A stretch of DNA of 51,702 nt from CAG-273 sp051891195 (GCA_051891195.1 JBJFEZ010000020.1:1-51702), one strand, 5' to 3'. Numbered from the stretch's first letter, positions 40,722-51,180 are shown. Notes: generated by a model from the sequence alone, not told the origin. A program made the numbers and translations.

Positions 40722-42794
40722 ATGAACAAGTTAGGAAAAACAATTTGTAAACACAGAAAGTTAATACTAATTATTGCCTTTATTTTACTAATTCCAGCAG
40801 TTTTAGGAATGAAAGCAACTAAAATCAATTATGATATTTTAGTATATTTACCCAATGATGTTGAAACTATTCAAGGAGAAAAAATATTATCAGAAGATTT
40901 TAAAATGGGAGGATTTTCTATTGTTATATTAGAAGATATGAAAAACAAAGATATTTTAAAATTAGAAGATGAAATACGAAAAATTGACAATGTAGAAAAA
41001 GTAGTTAGTATAGCAGATGTAGTTGGAACAGAAATTCCGAAGGAAATGCTTCCAAGCAAAGTTCAAGAAGCATTTTATGATGATAATAAAACAATAATGC
41101 TAGTTACATTTAAAGAGCAAATATCATCTGATGAAACAGTAGCTTCTGTAGAAAAAATAAGAGAAATTACAGATGAAAGATGCAAAATAAGTGGAATGAC
41201 ATCAACAGTAATAGATACAAGAAACTTATCAAATTCAGAAATTATAGTTTATGTGGTTATTGCAGCAATCTTGTGTTTAATAATTTTACAAATTTCATCA
41301 GATTCGTATTTTGCACCATTTTTATTATTATTAAATATAGGTATTGCAATTTTGTACAATATGGGTACCAATATCTTTTTAGGAGAAATATCTTATATAA
41401 CAAAAGCAATAAGTGCAGTATTGCAATTAGGCGTTACAATGGATTTTGCAATTTTCTTATATCATAGTTATACTGCAGAACAAAAAACAACTCAAAACAA
41501 AGAAGAAGCAATGGCAACAGCAATTTCTAAAACATTTAATTCGGTAGTAGGAAGCTCTTTAACAACAATGGCAGGATTTTTGGCATTATGTAGTATGAAC
41601 CTAACACTTGGAAAAGATATAGGAATAGTTATGGCAAAAGGTGTATTGTTTGGAGTAATTTGTGTTGTTACAATATTACCGGCAATGATACTAACATTTG
41701 ATAAACTAATTGAAAAAACAAGACACAAAGAGATATTGCCTAAATTTGCCAAAGTAAAAAATTTTGTAGTTAAACACTATATAGCTATTACAATTTTATT
41801 TGTAATAATACTACCAATAGCTTTATATGGATATACAAATACGCAAGTATATTATGACTTAGACAGGTCATTGCCAGCAGATTTGCCAAGTGTTCAAGCA
41901 AATACTTTATTAAAAGAAGACTTCAATATGGTATCAATGGAAATGCTTTTAGTAGATAAATATATGCCAGAATATAAGGCAAATGAAATGATAGAAAAAA
42001 TTGAACAAATAGATGGAATAGAATGGGTTATAGGATATTCTAAACTAGGAAGCATTGGAATTCCAAAAGAAGCATTGCCAGAAAAAGTAGTGGACATTTT
42101 TCAAAGCGATAAATATCAGATGATATTGATTAATTCAAAATATGAAATGGCAACAGATGAATTAAATGAGCAAGTAACAAAAATTAATGAAATTATTAAA
42201 CAATATGATGAAAGTGCAATTTTAGCAGGTGAAGGGCCTTTGATGAAGGACTTGGTAGAAATAAGCGACCACGACTTTAATAGTGTAAATATATTTTCTA
42301 TTGCAGTAATATTTATTATTATGATATTTGTATTTAAATCAGCAATATTGCCGGTTATTCTGATTTGCGTTATAGAATTTGCAATATTTATAAATATGGG
42401 AATTCCATATTACACAAATACTATTTTACCTTTTGTTGCTTCTATAGTTGTTGGAACAATTCAACTTGGGGCAACAATAGATTATGCTATTTTAATTACA
42501 AATAAATATATAACAGCAAGAAAAGAAGGAAAGAAAAAGAAAGAAGCAGCAAGCGAGTCTTTAGAAACTTCAATTCAATCAATTCTTATAAGTGGATTAT
42601 GTTTCTTTGGCGCAACATTTGGAGTAGGTGTTTATTCAAAAATAGAAATGATAGGTTCGCTTTGTACATTAATGGGCAGAGGCGCAATAGTAAGTATGAT
42701 TACAGTAATTTGTGTATTACCAACATTCTTAATAATTTTTGATAAACTTATTTGTAAAACAACTAAAGGTATGAAAAATATAGGAGGAAATTAA
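40722..42794 (+). CDS. MMPL/RND-family exporter
   Basis: The 690-residue protein has two homologous halves, each with one helix, a large external domain and five helices, about 12 in all. Family segments are QLGVTMDFAIFLYHSY with the charged residue within the membrane in the first half, SSLTTMAGFLALCSM, and IQLGATIDYAILITNKY in the second. MMPL proteins export lipids, glycolipids or drugs. It has AAAGGAG six bases before the ATG and is followed by a stop/start gap of one base, so its partner is made from the same message. The TetR control suggests inducible export, perhaps of an antimicrobial or bile-like compound (inference). Confidence 0.93.
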   Translation: MNKLGKTICKHRKLILIIAFILLIPAVLGMKATKINYDILVYLPNDVETIQGEKILSEDFKMGGFSIVILEDMKNKDILKLEDEIRKIDNVEKVVSIADVVGTEIPKEMLPSKVQEAFYDDNKTIMLVTFKEQISSDETVASVEKIREITDERCKISGMTSTVIDTRNLSNSEIIVYVVIAAILCLIILQISSDSYFAPFLLLLNIGIAILYNMGTNIFLGEISYITKAISAVLQLGVTMDFAIFLYHSYTAEQKTTQNKEEAMATAISKTFNSVVGSSLTTMAGFLALCSMNLTLGKDIGIVMAKGVLFGVICVVTILPAMILTFDKLIEKTRHKEILPKFAKVKNFVVKHYIAITILFVIILPIALYGYTNTQVYYDLDRSLPADLPSVQANTLLKEDFNMVSMEMLLVDKYMPEYKANEMIEKIEQIDGIEWVIGYSKLGSIGIPKEALPEKVVDIFQSDKYQMILINSKYEMATDELNEQVTKINEIIKQYDESAILAGEGPLMKDLVEISDHDFNSVNIFSIAVIFIIMIFVFKSAILPVILICVIEFAIFINMGIPYYTNTILPFVASIVVGTIQLGATIDYAILITNKYITARKEGKKKKEAASESLETSIQSILISGLCFFGATFGVGVYSKIEMIGSLCTLMGRGAIVSMITVICVLPTFLIIFDKLICKTTKGMKNIGGN

Positions 42795-42795
42795 A

Positions 42796-45153
42796 ATGAA
42801 TAAAAATTTAAAAACAAAAATAACAGCAGGTATTTTATTATGTAATATGGTTGCATATTTCTCAACACCAGTTTTGGCTTATACAAAAGATGAAAGTGTA
42901 TATTCTAAATTAGATGCAAATGGTAATGTATATCAAACAACAGTAAGCGATCATTTAAAAAATACAGAAAAGTCAGAATTTTTAAAAGATATATCAGATT
43001 TAATGAACATTGAAAATGTAAGTGGAAACCAAGAATTAAATCAAGAAAATAATACACTAACTTGGAAAGCACAAGGTGATGATATTTATTATCAAGGAAA
43101 TACACAAAAAGAGTTACCAGTTGAGTGCAAAGTGACTTATAGCCTAGATGGAAAGAAGATTAACAAAGAAGATATAGCAGGAAAAACTGGACTTGTAAAA
43201 ATAACACTTGAATTTACAAACAAAGAGCAAAGAAAAGTAAATATAAATGGAAAAACAGAAACAATGTATGTGCCTTTTGTAGTAGGAATGGGAACAATTA
43301 TTGATAACGAAAATAATAAAAACATTGACGTTACAAATGGAAAAGTAATTGATAATGGAAATAAAACAATGGTATTTGGAATTGCTTTACCTGGTATGCA
43401 AGAGAGTTTAGGGGTATCAAAAGATGATTTAGAAATACCAAATAAAATAGAAATATCTATGGAAGCAAAAGAATTTGAAATGAAAGAAATTTACTGTTTT
43501 GCATCACCAAAACTAATAGAAGAAAATGATTTAGAAGTATTTGATAATTTGGATAAAATTTATGAAATTGCAAGTCAACTAAAAAATGCATCTAATCAAT
43601 TAGCAAAGGGTGCAAGCGAATTAAGAGATGGTGCAAAAAAATTAAATAATGGAACATATGAATTATCAACTAATTTATACACACAAATTAGCAAATATGA
43701 AGAAGTACGCAAGCAATTATCAAATAAAAAAGAAATTGAAGATAAAATTGTAAAAATAATAAATGCTGAAATTAAAAAGGTTGCTCCAGAACTTGAAGTG
43801 TTAGCTGAACAAGAAGCTGCAAATGTAATTAAAGAAAATAAAGAAAGAATTGAAGAAAAGACAGCAGAAACTGCACTTGAGTACACCAATATTGCAATAG
43901 AAGAAAAGTTAAATGAAATTGCAAATAATAAAGAAGAAATAATTAAATTTTCTGATGAATTATTAAATAAAATTGAAAAAGATATAAAAACAGCGTTAGA
44001 TAATATTGAACAAAAAGAAGATGTAAAAACTCTTGAAGCAGCCATAAAGCGAGCAATACTACAAGATGTTACAAACACTGTAAAGGCTAAAACATCAGAA
44101 GTAATAAATCAACAGGTAGAAACAATGAAAGCTTCTGTTACAGACCCAACAGCATTATTAACACAAACAGATGCAGCAATATTAAATACTTCTAAAGAAA
44201 AAATTGCAAAAACTATGATTCCAGGAATTCAAGCACAATATGCTGAACAAGGTATAACACTATCAGATACAGAAGCAGAAGCAAAAGCTATAGAGGTATT
44301 AAACCAATTAGTTACAACTGTTTCTAAAAATACAATGGATAAAACTTTAGATACAGTTGCAACAAAAGCTCCTGAAATGGCTGAAAAAACAATACAAGAA
44401 ATTGCTACAAATCTAAATACAAATGAGGCATTAGCTAAAGCTATTTTAGATTATGAAAATAAAATAATTGCAGAAATTAAAGCTACTATAGGAGAAGAAA
44501 CACTAGCTGCAATGAAAGAAAATATAAAACAAGAAATAATAGAAGAATTAGAAAAAGCATTTAAAGATGATAAGACATTACAAGCTCAAATACAAGCATA
44601 TGGAGCTAAAGCAAAAGCAGAACTAAATGCAACAATAGATGATGTAGCAGAAAAAACAGCAAAAAAATTAGCATCTGATTTAACAGAAGAATTAGCTAAT
44701 CAAATTGCTTCAAATTTAATAAAAAAACAATTAAATGGAGAATTAACTCAAACAGAACTTGATAAAGAATTATCAAAATATGAAGACTTAATTAATTCAA
44801 AACTTGGAGAAGTAGATAATCAAATTAGTACTTTAAAAGAAGCTTTAGCACAATTATCTAATGGAACAACCAAATTAGCAAACGGAGCTAATAAATTATC
44901 AGAAGGTATGAACAAATTTGATGATGAAGCAATTCAAAAAATTTACAATTATATTAATGGAGATGTAAAAAATCTAGAAGTAAGAGTAGAAAAATTAAAA
45001 AATTTAGCAAATGAATATCAATCATTTACAATGATTGATGAAAACGCAAGTGGAAATGTTAAATTTATAATGCTGATTGATGGTATAAATAAAGAAGAAG
45101 ATAAAAAAGAACAAGTTGTTATACCTAGTGAAATAAAAGAAGAAAAAGAATAG
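42796..45153 (+). CDS. Secreted coiled-coil partner of the MMPL exporter
   Basis: The 785-residue protein has a signal peptide (ITAGILLCNMVAYFSTPVLA, cleavage near residue 28), a beta-rich domain (about 30-230, VTYSLDGKKINKEDIAG), and a long Lys/Glu/Ala-rich helical region. It contains two patches of the xxxLxxG heptad (near 265-290, LAKGASELRDGAKKLNNG; near 690-715, LSNGTTKLANGANKLSEG) that occur in YhgE/Pip-type membrane proteins. Unlike YhgE there are no C-terminal membrane helices. The single-base gap to the exporter indicates translational coupling. It may be an extracytoplasmic channel or adaptor for the exporter. Confidence 0.78.
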   Translation: MNKNLKTKITAGILLCNMVAYFSTPVLAYTKDESVYSKLDANGNVYQTTVSDHLKNTEKSEFLKDISDLMNIENVSGNQELNQENNTLTWKAQGDDIYYQGNTQKELPVECKVTYSLDGKKINKEDIAGKTGLVKITLEFTNKEQRKVNINGKTETMYVPFVVGMGTIIDNENNKNIDVTNGKVIDNGNKTMVFGIALPGMQESLGVSKDDLEIPNKIEISMEAKEFEMKEIYCFASPKLIEENDLEVFDNLDKIYEIASQLKNASNQLAKGASELRDGAKKLNNGTYELSTNLYTQISKYEEVRKQLSNKKEIEDKIVKIINAEIKKVAPELEVLAEQEAANVIKENKERIEEKTAETALEYTNIAIEEKLNEIANNKEEIIKFSDELLNKIEKDIKTALDNIEQKEDVKTLEAAIKRAILQDVTNTVKAKTSEVINQQVETMKASVTDPTALLTQTDAAILNTSKEKIAKTMIPGIQAQYAEQGITLSDTEAEAKAIEVLNQLVTTVSKNTMDKTLDTVATKAPEMAEKTIQEIATNLNTNEALAKAILDYENKIIAEIKATIGEETLAAMKENIKQEIIEELEKAFKDDKTLQAQIQAYGAKAKAELNATIDDVAEKTAKKLASDLTEELANQIASNLIKKQLNGELTQTELDKELSKYEDLINSKLGEVDNQISTLKEALAQLSNGTTKLANGANKLSEGMNKFDDEAIQKIYNYINGDVKNLEVRVEKLKNLANEYQSFTMIDENASGNVKFIMLIDGINKEEDKKEQVVIPSEIKEEKE

Positions 45154-45154
45154 C

Positions 45155-45187
45155 AAAAAAAGACGATTATTCATCGTCTTTTTTTAT
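45155..45187. terminator. Bidirectional terminator inside the acyl-CoA synthetase gene end
   Basis: AAAAAAAGACGAT (45155-45167) pairs with ATCGTCTTTTTTT (45173-45185). A run on the left and T run on the right make it work both ways. Its right part encodes the last residues of the minus-strand gene. Confidence 0.85.
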
Positions 45188-46891
45188 GCTTATATTATCT
45201 CCATAACGTTTAAGTTTTTGAGTAGTTGTTTTTTCAAACTCCTTATCACGAATTACAAAATCTTTTATGTGCTTATAATTAGGTAGCTTTTTATTAACAT
45301 TAGCAACAACATCAGAAACTATTTTCTTAATTTGCTCTTTAGTAGGAATAGCACCTTTTAAATATTCTGTAATAGCCTCAATATTTGGATAAATTTGAGT
45401 ATTAATATAAGTTTCATCATCATTTTCTTTTTGCAAACCAAAAACTAAAGATTCAGAAATTAGAGGACTGTCATTTAAGTAATACTCAATTTCTTCAGGA
45501 TAAATGTTTTTACCATTTTTAGTAACAATAACATTTTTACATCTTCCTGTAATATACAAATAACCATTTTCGTCAATTCTACCTAAATCACCTGTATGGA
45601 ACCAGCCGTCTACAATAGTTTCTTTAGTTTTTTGCTCATCCTTATAATAGCCAAGCATAACATTAGGACCTTTAACAATAATTTCTCCAACACCTTCATC
45701 ATTAGGGCTATCAATTTTATATTCTACATTGGGTATAGGAAGACCAGCTGAATCATCCTTTTGAAAGAAATCAGTATTACCTGCAACTAAAGGAGAACAT
45801 TCTGTTAAACCATATCCCTGTAAAGTATTTAATTTTAAATCTCTAAAATCTGATATAATATTAGGGTTTGCAGCAGCAGCTCCAACTATAAATACACGAA
45901 GTCTGCCTCCTAAAGTCTTTTTTACTTTGCTTCTAACTATGCTTTTCATAAAGAATGGCAAATCAGAAAATGGATTTGCATCTTCTTTTTTATATTTTTT
46001 AGGTAAAGAACTATTCATATTTTTAACAATATTTTTATGCAACTTTTCTAACAAAAGTGGAACACATAAAATAACAGAAGGATGAAATTCTTTCATATTT
46101 TTTGCTATATAACGTAAACCTTCACAATGTGCAATACTAGCTCCACTATATATTGGAAGCAAAAAACCTAAAGTGCATTCATAAGTATGATGTAGAGGTA
46201 AAACAGAAAAAAACAAATCGTCTTTTCTTACTTTTACAATTCCATAAGTAGATAATATGTTAGAACATAGATTATTTTGAGATAAGCAAACACCTTTAGC
46301 ATTTCCTGTTGTTCCAGAAGTAAATAACAAAACGCGTAATTCATTAGGATCTATTTTTATTTGGTCAAAATCAGTAAATCCATTAGAATAAAGAACTTTG
46401 CCTTCCTCTAAAGTTTCTCTAAAAGATCCAGCACCTTGATTATCAAATTTAATAAATTCAGTATTAGAATTTGAAAGTTTAGCAATATCTTTTAATATTG
46501 GATTTAAGTTTTTATTATCACCTAAAATACAAGAGGTTTCAGATATATTCATAAAATTTATAACATCATCTGTATGAAGCTCTTTATCAATAGGAACAAC
46601 AACTCCCACAATAGATGCTGCCAAATAAGATACACACCATTGATAACTATTTTTACCTATAACAGCAATCTTTTTATTTAAAAAACCTTTTTTTAATAAA
46701 CTAGATCCAAGATAAACAACATCATCTTTAAATTCTTTATATGTTATTGATATTATTTCTCCATTAGGTTCTTTTACTTTAAATGCTGTTCTAGAACTAT
46801 ATAAGTCACTAGAACGATATAACATATCTTTAAAATTGGTAACTTCTTCTGTTTTATGATATCTATTTTTTAATTGCTCAGCTATTGTCAT
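45167..46891 (-). CDS. Long-chain acyl-CoA synthetase (AMP-forming)
   Basis: The 574-residue protein has the ANL-superfamily landmarks: LLFTSGTTGNAKGVCLSQNN (ATP/AMP loop), LPLHHTYECTLG, YGLTECSPLVAG, GWFHTGDLGRID and GRCKNVIVTKNGKNIYPEEIE (hinge and C-terminal domain). The final KLKRYGD contains the catalytic Lys. It activates fatty acids to acyl-CoA via acyl-AMP; the precise chain length cannot be read. The ATG at 46891 gives MTIAEQL; an ATG 12 bases earlier is only one base from the GGAAGG site. It is a single gene facing away from the small membrane gene. Confidence 0.92.
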   Translation of the reverse strand: MTIAEQLKNRYHKTEEVTNFKDMLYRSSDLYSSRTAFKVKEPNGEIISITYKEFKDDVVYLGSSLLKKGFLNKKIAVIGKNSYQWCVSYLAASIVGVVVPIDKELHTDDVINFMNISETSCILGDNKNLNPILKDIAKLSNSNTEFIKFDNQGAGSFRETLEEGKVLYSNGFTDFDQIKIDPNELRVLLFTSGTTGNAKGVCLSQNNLCSNILSTYGIVKVRKDDLFFSVLPLHHTYECTLGFLLPIYSGASIAHCEGLRYIAKNMKEFHPSVILCVPLLLEKLHKNIVKNMNSSLPKKYKKEDANPFSDLPFFMKSIVRSKVKKTLGGRLRVFIVGAAAANPNIISDFRDLKLNTLQGYGLTECSPLVAGNTDFFQKDDSAGLPIPNVEYKIDSPNDEGVGEIIVKGPNVMLGYYKDEQKTKETIVDGWFHTGDLGRIDENGYLYITGRCKNVIVTKNGKNIYPEEIEYYLNDSPLISESLVFGLQKENDDETYINTQIYPNIEAITEYLKGAIPTKEQIKKIVSDVVANVNKKLPNYKHIKDFVIRDKEFEKTTTQKLKRYGDNISIKKDDE

Positions 46892-47006
46892 AATATTATA
46901 CATTCCTTCCAAATTATATATGTAAAAATTTGTATAAACATAGTATCATAAAAAATTTAGAAAAGCAAGTCTAAAAAATTAACACTAACCAGATGTAGCA
47001 CTAGGA

Positions 47007-47035
47007 TAGACTTTTTTAATTTTTTATGCTATAAT
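47007..47035 (+). promoter_or_regulatory. Promoter of the 54-residue membrane protein
   Basis: TAGACT (47007-47012) and TATAAT (47030-47035) are 17 bases apart, leaving a 5' leader of about 70 bases. Confidence 0.6.
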
Positions 47036-47113
47036 TTAGACAATTAGCAATATGCTAATAAATTAATTCTAAACCCCAGCAAAAAATAATAACTGTATTA
47101 GGAGGAATTAATT

Positions 47114-47278
47114 ATGAAAAAACGGGTAAAACACGATGCAAGAACAATCCCTACGATATTGGGATTGCTCGTAGGAACCCTTATGGGAATAAGCATCGTA
47201 AAAGAAAACTGGGTAGGTATAATAGCTTCAGTTTTTCTGTGCATTCTTATAGGAATCTGCATCAGCAGATCAAAATAA
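47114..47278 (+). CDS. Small two-helix membrane protein
   Basis: The 54-residue protein starts MKKRVKHDARTIPTILG and has two membrane helices (TILGLLVGTLMGISIV; GIIASVFLCILIGICIS) with a short loop KENWVG and a basic end SRSK. AGGAGG lies eight bases before the ATG. It has its own promoter and terminator. Its codons use G and C more than the neighbours, which may mark recent arrival or strong expression. No family recognised. The helical-hairpin shape resembles small holin-, toxin- or stress-type peptides, an inference only. Confidence 0.7.
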   Translation: MKKRVKHDARTIPTILGLLVGTLMGISIVKENWVGIIASVFLCILIGICISRSK

Positions 47279-47293
47279 AAGAATAACCGTTTT

Positions 47294-47327
47294 AAAAACA
47301 CAGTGTAAATTTGCGCTGTGTTTTTTT
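47294..47327 (+). terminator. Terminator of the small membrane protein
   Basis: AAAAACACAG (47294-47303) pairs with CTGTGTTTTT (47316-47325), and the T run continues to 47327. Confidence 0.85.
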
Positions 47328-47353
47328 ACAAATTAAAATATAAAGCTAAAAAG

Positions 47354-47382
47354 TTGATTTTTTACAAATATATTGTTATACT
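47354..47382 (+). promoter_or_regulatory. Promoter of ftsY
   Basis: TTGATT (47354-47359) and TATACT (47377-47382) are 17 bases apart, about 30 bases before the ftsY ATG. Confidence 0.65.
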
Positions 47383-47413
47383 AGTTATAGATTTTTAAAG
47401 GTAGGTAAAATTT

Positions 47414-48319
47414 ATGGGATTTTTTGATAAGTTAAAACAAGGCCTAAGCAAAACTAAGAATTCATTTGATGAAAAAATAAATAATGTATTTAGCAATTTT
47501 AGAAAAGTAGATGAAGAATTATTAGAAGAACTAGAAGATGCCCTTATTATGTCAGACGTAGGGGTAGAAACTTCTACAAAAATTATTTCTAATTTAAGAG
47601 AAACAATAAAAAAAGAAAAAATAGAAACAGAAGAAGAAGTTAGAGAAGCATTAAGAAAAGAAATAATAGAAATTTTAGACAAAGTAGATAATAACTTAAA
47701 CCTAAATACAACTCCTTCTGTTATACTAGTGGTAGGAGTTAATGGAGTTGGAAAAACTACCTCTATAGGAAAAATAGCTAATAGATTAAAACAAGATGGA
47801 AAAAAGGTAGTAATTGCAGCAGCAGATACATTTAGAGCTGCAGCAGTAGAACAGCTAGAAATATGGGCAAAACGAGCTAATTGTGATATTGTAAAAAAAG
47901 AAGAAGGAGCAGACCCAGCATCAGTTGTTTTTGATGCAATTCAAATAACAAAACAAACAAATGCAGATGTTTTAATTTGTGACACGGCAGGAAGACTTCA
48001 TAATAAAAAATATTTAATGGATGAATTAGTAAAAATAAAAAAAGTAATAGATAAAGAATTACCAGAAGCTTCAAAAGAAGTATTAATGGTACTAGATGCA
48101 ACAACAGGTCAAAATGCAATTTCACAGGTAAAAGCATTTAAAGAAACAGTAGATATAAACGGACTAATATTAACAAAATTAGATGGAACTGCAAAAGGCG
48201 GGGTAGTAATTGGAATTGTAGCAGAAAATAATATGCCAGTTAAATTTATTGGCGTAGGAGAACAAATTGACGATATGGAAATATTTAATAGTAGTGACTT
48301 TGTAAAGGCTTTAATATAA
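47414..48319 (+). CDS. ftsY: Signal recognition particle receptor FtsY
   Basis: FtsY docks ribosome-SRP complexes at the membrane. The 301-residue protein is short because it has almost no acidic A domain: it starts at the N domain with MGFFDKLKQGLSKTK. The GTPase motifs are GVNGVGKTTSIGK (G1), DTFRAAAVEQL, DTAGR (G3), TKLDGTAKGG (G4) and FIGVGEQIDDM (G5). All are intact. The ribosome site is AGGTAGG. A UPF0182 gene begins 24 bases later; neither ffh nor ylxM is in the window. Confidence 0.96.
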   Translation: MGFFDKLKQGLSKTKNSFDEKINNVFSNFRKVDEELLEELEDALIMSDVGVETSTKIISNLRETIKKEKIETEEEVREALRKEIIEILDKVDNNLNLNTTPSVILVVGVNGVGKTTSIGKIANRLKQDGKKVVIAAADTFRAAAVEQLEIWAKRANCDIVKKEEGADPASVVFDAIQITKQTNADVLICDTAGRLHNKKYLMDELVKIKKVIDKELPEASKEVLMVLDATTGQNAISQVKAFKETVDINGLILTKLDGTAKGGVVIGIVAENNMPVKFIGVGEQIDDMEIFNSSDFVKALI

Positions 48320-48343
48320 TTAAATTTTAGAGAGGATAAAATT

Positions 48344-51142
48344 ATGGAGGAAAATAAAACAGAAAATAATTCTAAAGATAAAATTACTAAATTTTCTATA
48401 AGCAAAATAAAAAAATGGGTTGTATTAGCGTTTATTGTATTAGCAACTATAATTGCATATGCAATTTATAGAGGGGAATATTTAGAAACACTAGAATTAG
48501 GGGAACAATATTTAAGTGTATTTTGGCAAAATCTAACATATAATGTAATAACATTTTCTACTAATTTTTTACTATTATTTATACTTATTTATATAACTAA
48601 CAGAAAAATAAAAAAAGGATTAAGTCCATTTTTTGAAGAAGATAAAAAAACAATGCCTAAAATGCCAAACAAATCAATAAGCTTTATTATAGCAGTTGTA
48701 GTTAGCTTTATTACAAGTAAAATTATATTAGAAAAATTTATGTTATGCATTAATGCTACAGAATTTGGAGTAACAGACCCTGTTTTAGGATATGATATAG
48801 GCTACTTTATTTTTATACAACCATTTATACAATATATATTAAGCTATTTGTTTAGTATTGTTGTAGGATTAACTATTTATACATTTATATATTATATAGC
48901 TGTATTTAATATATGCTTAGAAGGCGTAAATAGAGAGACTTTAAAAAATAGTCGCTTAGTAAAACAAGTATGTACTAATATAATAGTTATAGCAATTATA
49001 TTAGCTGCAACAGTATTTGTTGAAACATTAAATGTAGGACTACAAAAAATAGTAACATTACAAGATACTGCCACTACTCCATATGTTTTATGGGGAGCCG
49101 GAATTTCAGAGGTAACTATAAAATTATGGGGATACCGCATTTTAGCAATTATAATAGCTGTTTCAGTAATTATAGCAGTACATTACTTTAAAAAGAAAAA
49201 TACCAAAAGAGTTATTGCTTCTTTAGCAGCTGTTCCTATATATTTAGTACTTATGTTATTTGTATTAGTTGGATTTAATACTATTGTTGTTAATCCTGAT
49301 GAATTAGACATACAACAAGAATACATACAAGCTAATATCAACTCTACAAAGCAAGCTTTTGGAATAGATATTGAAGAAATAAATTTAACAGAAAATGAAA
49401 CTATTACTACAAATTCTATAGAACAAAATCAAAATGTTATAAATAACATTGCACTAGTAGATAAAGATGTTGTTTTAAACAACTTAAACTTATTGCAAAC
49501 AAATAAAGGATACTATACTTACCAAACTGCACAAATAGCAAAATATAATATAAATGGAAAACAAGGATTAGTATATGTTTCACCTAGAGAAATAAATAAT
49601 TCTGTAGGAACATATAATAATAAAACTTATGAATATACACACGGTTATGGTGTAATAATAACAGATGCAACCAAAACTGACGAAGATGGAAATATTAGTT
49701 ACTTACAAAAAGATTTTGAAGCAAGTACAAATGATATAGTTTCTATTAAAGAACCAAGAATTTATTTTGGATTAGAAACTAAAGATACAGTAGTAACCAA
49801 CAGCAAAAACAAAAAAGAATTTGACTATCCAATTATAAATTCTACAAAAGCAGAAAATGCTGAAAATACATATAATGGACAAGCAGGACTCAAATTAAAT
49901 TTTATTGACAGACTAATATTAGCAATTAAAGAAAATGACCTAAAACTGGTATTTTCAGGAAGTGTGAATTCTCAAAGCAAAATACTTATTAACAGAAACA
50001 TAATAGAAAGAGCAAAAACTTTAATGCCATATATTATATATGATGAAAATCCATATTTAGTAGTAACAAACGAAGGAAAATTAGTATGGGTATTAGATGG
50101 ATACACAACCTCAAACTGTTATCCATATTCTCAAAAAATAACACTACAAGAATTAAACAAAATGCAAATTAACTATATTAGAAATTCTGTAAAAGTACTA
50201 ATAGATGCATATGACGGAACAATACAATATTACATTACGGACAGGAATGACCCAATAATTATGGCTTATCAAAAAATATATAAAGATTTATTTGTGGAAA
50301 AAGAAGAGGCAATACCAGAAGATATTTCTAAACAATTTATTTATCCAAAATTTTTATATACTATACAAGCAAAAGTTATGGAAAGATATCACAATATTCA
50401 GACTGATGTATTATATCGTGGAGACGATATTTGGCAGGTAGCGAAACACAACACTACTAAGGTTTTAACTAAAACTGGAACAGAAATATCTCCATATTAT
50501 ACTATGGTAAAAACTATAGACCAAGAAAATGCTACAATAGGACTTGTATTACCATATACACCATATCAAAAACAAAATTTAACAGCATACTTAGTTGGTA
50601 CATATCAGAATGCTCAGCCAAAATTAACCCTATATAAATATCCTTCAGACAGCAATATTATAGGACCAATGCAATTAGATACTCAAATAGAACAAGATGA
50701 AAATATTTCAAAAGAAATTGAAAGTTTAAATGTAACAGGAACAAAAATAAAAAAGAATATGTTAATTATACCTATAAATAATTCGCTACTTTATGTAGAG
50801 CCTATCTACCAACAATATATTAATGAAGAAAATTCTACATTAATACTAAAAAAGGTTGTAGTAGCTTCAGGAAATAAAGTTGCAATAGGAAATAGTCTAA
50901 CACAAGCATTAAAAAATCTTGCATCACAATATGCTGTTAACATTCAAGTAGAGAATAATGAAGACATAGACGGGTTAATAGACTCTATAATAAAAACTAA
51001 TAATAATTTAAAGCAATCAAGCGGTAATAATAACTGGGAAATGGTTGGAAAAGACATAACAAAGTTACAAGAATTAATAACTAAACTAGAAGAATTACAA
51101 AAAGAAGAAGAAAAAAAAGAAAAAGTTATTGTAGAAGAATGA
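48344..51142 (+). CDS. UPF0182-family membrane protein
   Basis: The 932-residue protein has about seven membrane helices in its first ~330 residues, starting with WVVLAFIVLATIIAYAIY near residue 25. A large extracytoplasmic domain (about 340-890) follows, and then a charged coiled-coil tail (ITKLEELQKEEEKKEK). Family segments are VVNPDELDIQQEYIQANINSTKQAF just after the last helix, NRNI-type INRNIIERAKTLMPYI, YLVVTNEGKLVWVLDGYTTS, and MAYQKIYKDLF. The family is widespread in Gram-positives and its function is unknown; a surface or wall-related role fits. The ATG is preceded by AGAGAGG. It probably shares the ftsY transcript. Confidence 0.93.
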   Translation: MEENKTENNSKDKITKFSISKIKKWVVLAFIVLATIIAYAIYRGEYLETLELGEQYLSVFWQNLTYNVITFSTNFLLLFILIYITNRKIKKGLSPFFEEDKKTMPKMPNKSISFIIAVVVSFITSKIILEKFMLCINATEFGVTDPVLGYDIGYFIFIQPFIQYILSYLFSIVVGLTIYTFIYYIAVFNICLEGVNRETLKNSRLVKQVCTNIIVIAIILAATVFVETLNVGLQKIVTLQDTATTPYVLWGAGISEVTIKLWGYRILAIIIAVSVIIAVHYFKKKNTKRVIASLAAVPIYLVLMLFVLVGFNTIVVNPDELDIQQEYIQANINSTKQAFGIDIEEINLTENETITTNSIEQNQNVINNIALVDKDVVLNNLNLLQTNKGYYTYQTAQIAKYNINGKQGLVYVSPREINNSVGTYNNKTYEYTHGYGVIITDATKTDEDGNISYLQKDFEASTNDIVSIKEPRIYFGLETKDTVVTNSKNKKEFDYPIINSTKAENAENTYNGQAGLKLNFIDRLILAIKENDLKLVFSGSVNSQSKILINRNIIERAKTLMPYIIYDENPYLVVTNEGKLVWVLDGYTTSNCYPYSQKITLQELNKMQINYIRNSVKVLIDAYDGTIQYYITDRNDPIIMAYQKIYKDLFVEKEEAIPEDISKQFIYPKFLYTIQAKVMERYHNIQTDVLYRGDDIWQVAKHNTTKVLTKTGTEISPYYTMVKTIDQENATIGLVLPYTPYQKQNLTAYLVGTYQNAQPKLTLYKYPSDSNIIGPMQLDTQIEQDENISKEIESLNVTGTKIKKNMLIIPINNSLLYVEPIYQQYINEENSTLILKKVVVASGNKVAIGNSLTQALKNLASQYAVNIQVENNEDIDGLIDSIIKTNNNLKQSSGNNNWEMVGKDITKLQELITKLEELQKEEEKKEKVIVEE

Positions 51143-51180
51143 TATAACAAAAATTCCAATAAAATGAATAAAAAAACAAA

